From assembly GCA_900549155.1 (NCBI GenBank), contig URNF01000045.1, positions 1-13,457 of the forward strand: a DNA stretch of 13,457 nt. Reading direction: 5' to 3'. Numbering within the stretch: the first letter of the stretch is position 1; every line of letters begins with the position of its first letter. This stretch comes from an uncultured Oscillospiraceae bacterium. GTDB lineage: Bacteria; Bacillota; Clostridia; Oscillospirales; Acutalibacteraceae. Of this stretch, positions 1 to 5,960 are shown in pieces. Position numbers and translations under genes: made by a program. The notes under the pieces are model-generated. The model searched no databases and was not told where the DNA came from. It saw only the letters and a program-made list of their open reading frames with translations.

Positions 1-16
1 TTTAGGGCTTTGCCCG

Positions 17-46
17 AAAATGAAATACCACCCGCTTTGCGGGTGG
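17..46 (-). terminator. Rho-independent terminator of the histidine kinase operon
   Basis: Read on the minus strand, an 8-bp perfect GC-rich stem (CCACCCGC / GCGGGTGG, plus-strand arms 28-35 and 39-46) with a 3-nt loop is followed by a T-rich tract, TATTTCATTTT (27 down to 17). It starts about 10 bp after the histidine kinase stop codon, where an intrinsic terminator is expected. A second short hairpin (GGGC-TTT-GCCC, 5-15) lies just beyond it, but no T tract is visible for that one inside the window. Confidence 0.75.
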
Positions 47-56
47 ATATTTATTA

Positions 57-1289
57 TCAGTGCAGCGCGGCGGTGATGATCAGGTCATCGCCGCTTTTTT
101 CGGCTTTGATGCTGCCGCCGTGTCCCTCGGCGATGCTGCGGGCGATGGAAAGCCCGATGCCGAAGCCGCCCGTGGCGGCGTTTCTGGACGGATCGGCGCG
201 ATAGAACCGATCGAAAAGCATTTTTGTGTCCTGTTCGGAAATGTTGTCGCAGGCGTTTTCCGTGCGAATGACGATGCCCTTTTTGCCCTTTTCCAGCGTG
301 AAACGGATGGGGGCGTCGGCGGCGGTATATTTGCAGGCGTTATCGAGCAGGATGCTGCAAAGCTGCCGCACGGCATATTCGTCGCCGCGATAGGTGACGG
401 CGGGGGCGACAGCGATTTCGAGCGCGTGTCCCCGATCGGCGGCAAGCGCTCTGAACGACTCCGCCGTTTCCGAGACGGCGTCGCTCACGGGGAAATCCTG
501 CATATGCAGCGGCGACTGCTCCTCGTCCATGCGCGACAGCGTCACAAGATCGTTCACAAGGGCGGTGAGCTTGTCGGTCTGTCCCTTTGCCTTGTTGATC
601 CACTTCTGCTCTCCCGTTTCCATTTCGAGGAGCTTCAGACTGGTGGAAATGACGGTGATGGGGGTTTTGAGCTCGTGCGAGGCGTCGGTGATGAACTGCT
701 TTTGCCGTTCGCTCGCCTTAACGACGGGGTCGATCGCCCTGCGGGAGAAAAGCAGCACCGCGACATAAACGACACCGACGCAGAAAACGGTGGAGAAAAG
801 GGACAAAAGGGCGATCTTGGTGATGGCGCTGACCTCACGGCTGCAATCGAGGAACACCGCCATATATTCCCCGCTTTCGTCCTGCAAAACGCGGTATTTA
901 TAGTCGCCTGTGAAGCCATAGCCCACCCCGTGCCGCAGTGCGGTTTTGAGATAGGGGTCGGTGTCCTCTTCGGTCACGGCGGCAATGTTCTTGAGATCGG
1001 CGGCAAGAAGCGTGCCGTCGGCGCTGTAGCGCAAAACGAAATAGCGCGTGGCATACGGCGTTTCCGGTGAAAACTTCCCGTCCGGCTTTTTGCTGCCGAA
1101 GGGATGGTCCCCGCGCGGCATCGGCGGGATCGTGCCGCGATTTTCGCAGATCATTTCGAGCGTTTCGGTCAGTCCCGTGTTCACCGAAATGAAGTTGGCG
1201 ACATTGATGATCAGACTTAAAACCACCGTCACCGAAATGACCGCCAGCATGGCGATGCGGATAAATTTTCCCCGCAGCTTTTTGACCAT
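57..1289 (-). CDS. Membrane sensor histidine kinase, OmpR-partner type
   Basis: A 410-residue sensor kinase that would autophosphorylate on His and pass phosphate to the response regulator encoded 3 bp upstream. A transmembrane helix lies at about 10-33 and a second at about 157-181. Between them is an extracytoplasmic loop of about 125 residues with a Pro/Gly/charged segment (about 52-78) followed by a folded-looking stretch. The H-box around residues 198-211 contains SHELKTP with the phospho-acceptor His205. The N-box is LLDNACKY (Asn317), the F-box FDRFYRAD (359-366) and the G-box GGFGIGLS (374-381), so all catalytic motifs are present. The link from TM2 to the H-box is too short for a full HAMP domain. 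The ATG start is supported by GGAGG 8 bp upstream. The ligand is unknown. From context the kinase probably controls the neighbouring VTC/DUF4956 and lipoprotein genes; this is inference. Confidence 0.93.
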   Translation of the reverse strand: MVKKLRGKFIRIAMLAVISVTVVLSLIINVANFISVNTGLTETLEMICENRGTIPPMPRGDHPFGSKKPDGKFSPETPYATRYFVLRYSADGTLLAADLKNIAAVTEEDTDPYLKTALRHGVGYGFTGDYKYRVLQDESGEYMAVFLDCSREVSAITKIALLSLFSTVFCVGVVYVAVLLFSRRAIDPVVKASERQKQFITDASHELKTPITVISTSLKLLEMETGEQKWINKAKGQTDKLTALVNDLVTLSRMDEEQSPLHMQDFPVSDAVSETAESFRALAADRGHALEIAVAPAVTYRGDEYAVRQLCSILLDNACKYTAADAPIRFTLEKGKKGIVIRTENACDNISEQDTKMLFDRFYRADPSRNAATGGFGIGLSIARSIAEGHGGSIKAEKSGDDLIITAALH

Positions 1290-1292
1290 GTT

Positions 1293-1961
1293 TTATGCCT
1301 CCAATACATACCCCAGTCCGCGGTTGGCGCGGATGGTGACGGCAGCCCCGATCTGCCGCAGCTTTTTGCGCAGATTGGAAATGTGCACCCAAACGACCGG
1401 CATTTCCGCGTCGCTGTCATAGCCCCACACGCGCTCCATGATCCGCTCGGCGGACAAAACGACGCGCGGCGAACGCATGAAAAGCTCCATGACCTGAAAT
1501 TCCCTGCCGCTCAGCCGCACGCTGCGGCTGCCGCAGGAGAGCATGCCCGTGTCGCTGTTCAGCGTGATGTCCTCAAAGGTGAGCACCGACGGGGTATAGG
1601 CGGCACCGCGGCGCAGCATGGCGCGCACACGGCAGATAAGCTCATCGGGCGCAAAGGGCTTTGGAAGATAATCGTCCGCGCCCGCGTTGAAGCCGGTGAT
1701 GCGGTCGTCCTTCTGCGTTTTGGCGGTGAGCATCATGACCGGCGCGGTCACGCCGTCGTCCCGCATTTTCTGCAGCGCGGTGAAGCCGTCCATTTTCGGC
1801 ATCATCACATCGAGAATAATGGCGTCATAGGTGTCCGCCGCGGCATACTCATAGGCGGAAAGCCCGTCATAGACCGTGTCGACGGTGAACTGATTTTTTT
1901 CAAAAAACGCCGTGAGCGTTTCCGCCAGATCCGGCTCGTCCTCTGCAATGAGCAAACGCAT
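1293..1961 (-). CDS. OmpR/PhoB-family response regulator transcription factor
   Basis: A 222-residue two-domain response regulator. The receiver domain (1-115) has the acidic pair Glu7/Asp8, the phospho-acceptor Asp51 in ILDVMMPKMDG, Thr79 and Lys101 in LPKPF. The C-terminal winged helix (about 125-222) shows the family features RLSGREFQVMELFMRSP, ERVWGYD, VWVHISNLRKKL and the closing RGLGYVLE. The ATG is preceded by an AAAGGCGGG-type ribosome binding site. It is cotranscribed with the kinase (3-bp gap) from a promoter at 1983-2011. Members of this family bind tandem direct repeats with 11-bp periodicity as dimers. Two such sites lie in the divergent control region at 3411-3450, making this protein the obvious candidate to bind them; the link is inferred. 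Confidence 0.94.
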   Translation of the reverse strand: MRLLIAEDEPDLAETLTAFFEKNQFTVDTVYDGLSAYEYAAADTYDAIILDVMMPKMDGFTALQKMRDDGVTAPVMMLTAKTQKDDRITGFNAGADDYLPKPFAPDELICRVRAMLRRGAAYTPSVLTFEDITLNSDTGMLSCGSRSVRLSGREFQVMELFMRSPRVVLSAERIMERVWGYDSDAEMPVVWVHISNLRKKLRQIGAAVTIRANRGLGYVLEA

Positions 1962-1982
1962 GCTATCACCCGCCTTTCGTTT

Positions 1983-2011
1983 AGTATAGCGAAAAAGAAA
2001 GCAGAAATCAA
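1983..2011 (-). promoter_or_regulatory. Sigma-A-type promoter for the response regulator/kinase pair
   Basis: On the minus strand, TTGATT (2011-2006) and TATACT (1988-1983) are separated by exactly 17 bp. This is a good match to the housekeeping TTGACA/TATAAT consensus. It sits between the DUF4956 stop codon and the regulator start, and transcription would begin about 15 nt before the regulator ATG. It would let the two-component pair be expressed without the VTC promoter, which is sensible if the pair activates that promoter. Confidence 0.6.
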
Positions 2012-2012
2012 G

Positions 2013-2675
2013 TCACAGTGTCTCGGACTGGTTTTCTCTGCCGCAGATGATGTTCAGATTGCCGTTGCGGCAGCGGATCTCGTCGAGAAAGGCTTTGGAT
2101 ACCTGCGGGGTCTTGAGCAGGATACGATAGTGCAGCTCATACAGCGTGCCCATGTTGGTGGTCTTGACCTTTTGCAGGGTGTGAGAGCGGGTATATTGCG
2201 CAAAGAGGTCGTCGAAAAGTCCGTCATATTCGAGATTTTCGGGAATGGTGATGCGCAGAATACGCGCCGCCGCCTCGCCCTCGCCGAAATGCAGCTTTGT
2301 CAGCAGCAGCACCACGGCGGCAACGATGACAAAGAAAAGCACCGCGACGCCGACATAACCCATGCCGGTCGCAAGGCCGATCGCCATCGCGAGAAAGATC
2401 ATGCCGATCTCGCGCGCCGTGCCGGGTGCGGAACGGAAACGCACAAGCCCGAAAGCACCGGCGACGGCGACGCCTGCGCCGATGTTGCCGTTGACAAGCA
2501 TGATGACGACCTGCACAACGGCGGGCAGGATCGCCAGCGTGACGGCAAAGCTCTGGGTGCACTGCGCCTTATACATGCTGCAAAGCGCCGTGGCGATGCC
2601 GAGGGCGAGGGAAACGGCGGTACAAATGAGAAACGCGGACAGGGTGAGGGAATCGGTGATGATGGAATTAAGCAC
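2013..2675 (-). CDS. DUF4956 multi-pass membrane protein
   Basis: A 220-residue protein with a hydrophobic N-terminal half and a soluble C-terminal half. Likely transmembrane segments are at about 11-33, 42-62, 88-104 and 106-127. Between them is the glycine-rich stretch GNIGAGVAVAGAFGLVRFR (63-81), the most recognisable part of DUF4956 proteins. Residues about 128-220 form a mixed polar domain, probably cytoplasmic. The start codon is GTG, with AAAGGAGG about 9 nt upstream, and it overlaps the end of the VTC gene by 8 bp, so the two are probably translationally coupled. DUF4956 has no established biochemical function as far as I know. Its coupling to a VTC-domain polymerase suggests it supplies the membrane or channel part that the soluble VTC protein lacks. 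That is inference. Confidence 0.85.
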   Translation of the reverse strand: MLNSIITDSLTLSAFLICTAVSLALGIATALCSMYKAQCTQSFAVTLAILPAVVQVVIMLVNGNIGAGVAVAGAFGLVRFRSAPGTAREIGMIFLAMAIGLATGMGYVGVAVLFFVIVAAVVLLLTKLHFGEGEAAARILRITIPENLEYDGLFDDLFAQYTRSHTLQKVKTTNMGTLYELHYRILLKTPQVSKAFLDEIRCRNGNLNIICGRENQSETL

Positions 2676-3369
2676 TGAAAAGCGCCTCCTTTTGCAATTT
2701 TTGACGGTAGAACGTACCGTATTTGGAGAAAGAAACGGGGGTTGCGCCCGCCTCGCTCAGTGCGTGACTGAGCCACAGCGGGCAGGCGGCGGGAATTTTG
2801 ACTTCCGTGAGGATCCTGTTGCCTGTCAGAAGCGGCGTGCCGTGGTCGCCCGCCGTCAGGGAAAGCGTCGTTTCGCGAAAGCGGATGCCGGTGTCAAACG
2901 TGACGCGCACGCCGTTTTCGCCCGCATAGGCTTCACGGTCATAGGCGATGAACACCCGCGGCGCGGTGTGATAAAACTGCTGAAACCGAAAAATTTCCTT
3001 TTCGATCTGCGTTTTCGCGGGAACGCTGCCGTCGAGAAAGGCGGCGACGGTGTCGACTCTCTGCTCGATGCGGCGCTTATACACGATGCCGTCAAACTTC
3101 TTTTTCAGCTCCGCAAACACCCTGCCGTCCTTTGCGGGCACACCGTAGCTGCGCACCCGCAGCTTTTCCTTATAGATCGGCTTTTCAATGGATGCGCGAA
3201 TGAGCCGCCAGTCGGGCGTGTCATAATATAGGTTACAGATCGTATATCTGCCGTATGCGTCCGGCTGTACATAGGGGGCGATGTGCTGCAGGAAAATTTC
3301 CTTTTGCAGCGGTGTCAGGAAATACTTTTTTTCATACCGCTCGAAACAGTATTGCACGGCGCGTGCCAT
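2668..3369 (-). CDS. VTC-domain polyphosphate polymerase family protein
   Basis: A 233-residue protein matching the VTC/polyphosphate polymerase domain, the catalytic tunnel domain that in yeast Vtc4 makes polyphosphate from ATP. The charged tunnel motifs are visible in order: RYEKKYFL (11-18), YYDT (48-51), KLRVRSY (69-75), ELKKKFDG (87-94) followed by KRR (98-100), YDREAY (143-148), a Thr157-Asp159 pair, EVK (189-191) and SFSKY (213-217). There is no SPX domain and no membrane helix, so it is the stand-alone bacterial form. I chose the ATG at 3369 because AAAGGAGG lies 8 nt before it and the predicted transcription start lies near 3388; an in-frame ATG at 3396 would be untranscribed. Its stop overlaps the DUF4956 start. 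Polymerase activity in bacterial homologues is assumed from the fold, not shown here. Confidence 0.9.
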   Translation of the reverse strand: MARAVQYCFERYEKKYFLTPLQKEIFLQHIAPYVQPDAYGRYTICNLYYDTPDWRLIRASIEKPIYKEKLRVRSYGVPAKDGRVFAELKKKFDGIVYKRRIEQRVDTVAAFLDGSVPAKTQIEKEIFRFQQFYHTAPRVFIAYDREAYAGENGVRVTFDTGIRFRETTLSLTAGDHGTPLLTGNRILTEVKIPAACPLWLSHALSEAGATPVSFSKYGTFYRQKLQKEALFSA

Positions 3370-3394
3370 AGGGCATACCTCCTTTGTGTCTCCC

Positions 3395-3427
3395 ATGATA
3401 AAGGGGCAACCTAAAGTGAACTTAAAG
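3395..3427 (-). promoter_or_regulatory. Activator box and -10 for the VTC-DUF4956 operon
   Basis: On the minus strand, CTTTAAGTTCACTTTAG (3427-3411) contains two CTTTAR half-sites 11 bp apart. After exactly 10 bp comes TATCAT (3400-3395), a good -10. There is no recognisable -35, because the box occupies that position. This is the class II layout used by OmpR/PhoB-type activators such as PhoB. Predicted transcription starts near 3388, about 19 nt before the VTC ATG. Confidence 0.6.
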
Positions 3428-3445
3428 ATTTTTCTTTAGGTTGCC
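3405..3445. repeat. 12-bp perfect inverted repeat in the divergent control region
   Basis: GGCAACCTAAAG (3405-3416) and CTTTAGGTTGCC (3434-3445) are exact reverse complements separated by 17 bp. Each arm contains one CTTTAG half-site, so the repeat is largely explained by two tandem regulator boxes facing away from each other. The identical GTTGCC flank is shared by both arms. Confidence 0.8.
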
Positions 3446-3466
3446 TTTAACTTTCCGCCGTATCGT
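3434..3466 (+). promoter_or_regulatory. Activator box and -10 for the beta-helix lipoprotein gene
   Basis: CTTTAGGTTGCCTTTAA (3434-3450) holds two CTTTAR half-sites 11 bp apart. Exactly 10 bp later comes TATCGT (3461-3466). This mirrors the opposite-strand promoter base for base in spacing. The -35 region is again replaced by the box. Predicted transcription begins near 3473, at the ribosome binding site, giving a leader of about 16 nt. Confidence 0.55.
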
Positions 3467-3488
3467 ATAGACAAAGGAGGTCATCCGT

Positions 3489-5435
3489 ATGAAAAACATG
3501 AAAAAGCATCTCGCGGCGATCCTCGGCGTCTGCCTGTCGGCAGCGCTGTTGTTTGCCGGCTGCGGCAAAACGAAAACCAAAAATGAGAATGTCACCGACA
3601 ATACGTTATCCATAGAGTATATTACAGAGTCGGAAATACAATCTGTAATCGAAAAAACCGTCTCCGCACCCGATCTGACGGGGGCAAAGACGGTCACACT
3701 GACCGACGACGGCGTCACGATCGACGCGGGCGGCGTGTATGTCCTGAGCGGCACGACGACCGGCAGGATCACGGTCAACGCGAAGGACGCCGACGTGACG
3801 CTGGTCCTAAACGGCGTCACGGTGAACTGCACCGATAGCAGCGCTTTATATGTCTATAAGGCAAAAAGCGTGACGCTGTGGCTGGCGGAGGGAACGACAA
3901 ACACGCTCACCGACGCCGAGAGCTATAGCTTCTCGGATGCGCTGTCCTCGAAAGCGGACGAAGAACCGAATGCCTGTGTCTATTCCAAGGCGGACATGGT
4001 CATCGGCGGAACGGGGACGCTCACGGTGAACGGCCGCGCAAACAACGGCATCACCGGCAAGGACACCCTGCGCGTGGAGACCGCCACGGTGCAGGTGACG
4101 GCGAAAAATCACGGCATAAACGGCAAGGACGCGCTGGTGGTCAAAGGCGCGACCGTCACAGTGGACTGCGGCGGTGACGCGCTGCGCTCCACCAACGACA
4201 GCGATAAAAAGTGCGGCTATGTCGCGCTGTCCGACGCGACGCTGTCGCTCACAGCGGGTGAGGATGGCGTGCAGGCGGAGACGGTGCTGTTTGCCGACAG
4301 CGGCACAGTCACTGTGAAATCGGGCGGCGGCAGCACCGCCACCGTTTCGTCCGACACTTCGGCAAAGGGCTTGAAGGCGGGTGCGGGCATGCTGCTCAAG
4401 GGCGGCAGCTTCACGGTCGACAGCTGTGACGACGCCATCCACAGCAACGGCAACGTTGCGATCTCCGGCGGCACTTTTCTGCTGGCGACGGGGGACGACG
4501 GCGTGCATGCCGATGAAAACGTCACCGTGTCCGACGGCACGATCACCGTGACAAAAAGCTATGAGGGCATCGAGGGCGCGACGGTGGACATCACCGGCGG
4601 CACCATCGACATCACCGCCTCGGACGACGGTCTCAACGCAGCGGGCGGCAACGACCAAAGCGGATTTGGGCCGCGCAAGGACAATTTCGGCGGCAGCAGC
4701 AATGACAGCACCTACTATATCCGCATCGCGGGCGGCAAGATCACGATCGACGCGGGCGGCGACGGCATCGACTCCAACGGCTCTCTGACCGTTTCGGGCG
4801 GCGAGACCTATGTCAGCGGCCCGACCGATAACGGCAATGGCGCACTGGACTTTGACGGAACGGGCACGATCACGGGCGGTATCGTCGTGGCGGCAGGCGC
4901 TTCCGGCATGGCGCAGAACTTCGGCGAAAATTCCACACAGGGCAGCATTCTGGTGTCGTTTGGCAGCTTCGGAACGGGCGCCGTCACGGTGACGAACGCT
5001 GCGGGCGAAACGCTCGCGAGCTTTACGCCCACCAAGCAGTATAACTGCGTGGTGGTGAGTGCGCCGACGCTCAAAAAAGGCGAGACCTACACCGTCAATG
5101 CCTGCGGACAGTCGCAGTCGGTGACGCTTTCGAGCCTTATCTATGGCAGCGGGATGCAGGGCGGCGGCTTCGGCGGCGGGCGTCCCGGCAATCAGCAGTC
5201 GGCAAACGGTCAGCAAGGCGGACAGAGCGATACAAACACCCCGCCCGACCTCCCGAGCGGACAACAAAACGGGCAAAACGGACAGGGCGGCACGCCGCCC
5301 GAACTCCCGAACGGACAGCAAAACGGTCAAAACGGGCAGGGCGGCACCCCGCCGTCCAAACCCGACAGCGGCAGCGGGAAAGGCAACAAGACCGCCGGCA
5401 GCACGACCGCCGCGACCGGCTCCGAAGCTATCTGA
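3489..5435 (+). CDS. DUF4353 (Cthe_2159-like) beta-helix surface lipoprotein
   Basis: A 648-residue exported protein. The N-terminus (MKNMKK, hydrophobic 8-22, then FAGC) is a lipoprotein signal with Cys25 as the likely lipidated residue; Phe at -3 is slightly atypical. Residues about 65-550 are short Gly/Thr/Val-rich strands as in right-handed parallel beta-helices. They include six copies of a D/G-D-(G/A)-hydrophobic turn: GGDALRST (228), GEDGVQAE (257), CDDAIHSN (313), GDDGVHAD (335), SDDGLNAA (378) and GGDGIDSN (423). This pattern is typical of the carbohydrate-binding family founded by Clostridium thermocellum Cthe_2159, a calcium-containing beta-helix reported to bind cellulose and pectin-like polymers. 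Residues 555-648 are a Gly/Gln/Asn/Pro tail with an 18-residue tandem repeat. AAAGGAGG lies 8 nt before the ATG. It is divergent from the VTC gene and shares its control region. The ligand here is not known. Confidence 0.88.
   Translation: MKNMKKHLAAILGVCLSAALLFAGCGKTKTKNENVTDNTLSIEYITESEIQSVIEKTVSAPDLTGAKTVTLTDDGVTIDAGGVYVLSGTTTGRITVNAKDADVTLVLNGVTVNCTDSSALYVYKAKSVTLWLAEGTTNTLTDAESYSFSDALSSKADEEPNACVYSKADMVIGGTGTLTVNGRANNGITGKDTLRVETATVQVTAKNHGINGKDALVVKGATVTVDCGGDALRSTNDSDKKCGYVALSDATLSLTAGEDGVQAETVLFADSGTVTVKSGGGSTATVSSDTSAKGLKAGAGMLLKGGSFTVDSCDDAIHSNGNVAISGGTFLLATGDDGVHADENVTVSDGTITVTKSYEGIEGATVDITGGTIDITASDDGLNAAGGNDQSGFGPRKDNFGGSSNDSTYYIRIAGGKITIDAGGDGIDSNGSLTVSGGETYVSGPTDNGNGALDFDGTGTITGGIVVAAGASGMAQNFGENSTQGSILVSFGSFGTGAVTVTNAAGETLASFTPTKQYNCVVVSAPTLKKGETYTVNACGQSQSVTLSSLIYGSGMQGGGFGGGRPGNQQSANGQQGGQSDTNTPPDLPSGQQNGQNGQGGTPPELPNGQQNGQNGQGGTPPSKPDSGSGKGNKTAGSTTAATGSEAI
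5238..5363 (+). repeat. 54-bp in-frame tandem repeat coding the lipoprotein tail
   Basis: Two adjacent 54-bp units (5238-5291 and 5292-5345), plus a partial third (5346-5363), encode 18-residue repeats of the form TPP(D/E)LP(S/N)GQQNGQNGQGG. The unit length is a multiple of three, so copy-number change would keep the reading frame. The Pro/Gly/Gln composition suggests a flexible, disordered tail. Confidence 0.85.
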
Positions 5436-5438
5436 CAA

Positions 5439-5474
5439 AAAAATCAGCACAACCTCACGGTTGTGCTGATTTTT
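5439..5474. terminator. Bidirectional Rho-independent terminator
   Basis: A perfect 16-bp stem, with arms at 5439-5454 and 5459-5474 around a TCAC loop, begins 3 bp after the lipoprotein stop. The core is ATCAGCACAACC / GGTTGTGCTGAT. The outer A5 and T5 runs give a U tract in both directions, so it can terminate both the lipoprotein transcript and the convergent operon ending with ybaK at 5490. Confidence 0.92.
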
Positions 5475-5489
5475 CTGTCTATCTGTCTG

Positions 5490-5960
5490 TCAGTGTATAA
5501 CGGGGGCAAAATCTGCGCCGATGAAAGCGGCGAGGGCGGCGGGATTTATCTCCATCTGCAGCCCGATCCTGCCGCCGCTGACGAAAAAGGCGGAAAGCGG
5601 CTTTGCCGTTTCGTCGATGACGGTCAAAAACGGCTTTTTCATGCCGACGGGACTGCACCCGCCGCGGATATAGCCCGTCACCTTGTTGATGTCCTTGACG
5701 GCGATCATCTCGACCGCCTTTTCGCCGACCGCCTTGGCGGCGGCTTTGAGGTCAAGCTCCGCCGCGACCGGGATCACAAAAACGAAGTGCGTGCTTTTGC
5801 CTTTGGTGACCAGCGTTTTGTATACCCGTTCTTCCGGCTGCCCCAGCTTGCGGGCGACGGAAAGTCCGTCGATGCCGTCGTCGGGCGTGTAGGTGTGCAG
5901 GGTATAGGGAATTTTCGCGCGATCCAGCATGCGCATGGCGTTTGTTTTCACTTCAGCCAT
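5490..5960 (-). CDS. ybaK: Cys-tRNA(Pro)/Cys-tRNA(Cys) deacylase, YbaK/EbsC family
   Basis: A 156-residue single-domain trans-editing enzyme of the YbaK/ProX fold, which hydrolyses Cys-tRNA(Pro) formed when prolyl-tRNA synthetase mischarges. Family signatures are RVYKTLVTKG, containing the conserved Lys of the active-site strand, then GYIRGGCSPVGMKK and near the C-terminus SGGRIGLQMEI. The length matches free-standing YbaK proteins (about 155-160). The ATG overlaps the end of uvrC by 8 bp and has GAGAGGAG about 7 nt upstream, within the uvrC coding region. It is the last gene of the operon and ends before the shared bidirectional terminator. No functional link to DNA repair is implied; the coupling appears to be organisational. 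Confidence 0.93.
   Translation of the reverse strand: MAEVKTNAMRMLDRAKIPYTLHTYTPDDGIDGLSVARKLGQPEERVYKTLVTKGKSTHFVFVIPVAAELDLKAAAKAVGEKAVEMIAVKDINKVTGYIRGGCSPVGMKKPFLTVIDETAKPLSAFFVSGGRIGLQMEINPAALAAFIGADFAPVIH

Noticed and set aside
60..1070. Plus-strand frame of 336 codons antisense to the histidine kinase
   Set aside because: There is no coherent domain pattern, and the opposite strand holds a complete kinase.
3370..3396. Upstream in-frame ATG (3396) as the VTC start
   Set aside because: It lies upstream of the predicted transcription start near 3388 and has no ribosome binding site. The ATG at 3369 has AAAGGAGG at good spacing.
3405..3445. Inverted repeat as a transcription terminator
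   Set aside because: It lies between divergent genes with no transcript entering from either side, has a 17-nt loop, and its arms coincide with the regulator half-sites next to -10 elements.
3466..3471. TATAGA as the -10 of the lipoprotein gene
   Set aside because: It would place the transcription start inside the ribosome binding site. TATCGT at 3461-3466 gives the same 10-bp box spacing as the opposite promoter.
5238..5363. Tandem repeat as a CRISPR array
   Set aside because: The units are adjacent with no spacers, in frame, and encode a low-complexity protein tail.
3846..5450. Long open frame of 534 codons antisense to the lipoprotein gene
   Set aside because: It is a mirror frame caused by GC-rich codon use. 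It lacks a plausible ribosome binding site and domain pattern, while the plus-strand frame has a signal peptide, a ribosome binding site and a family match.
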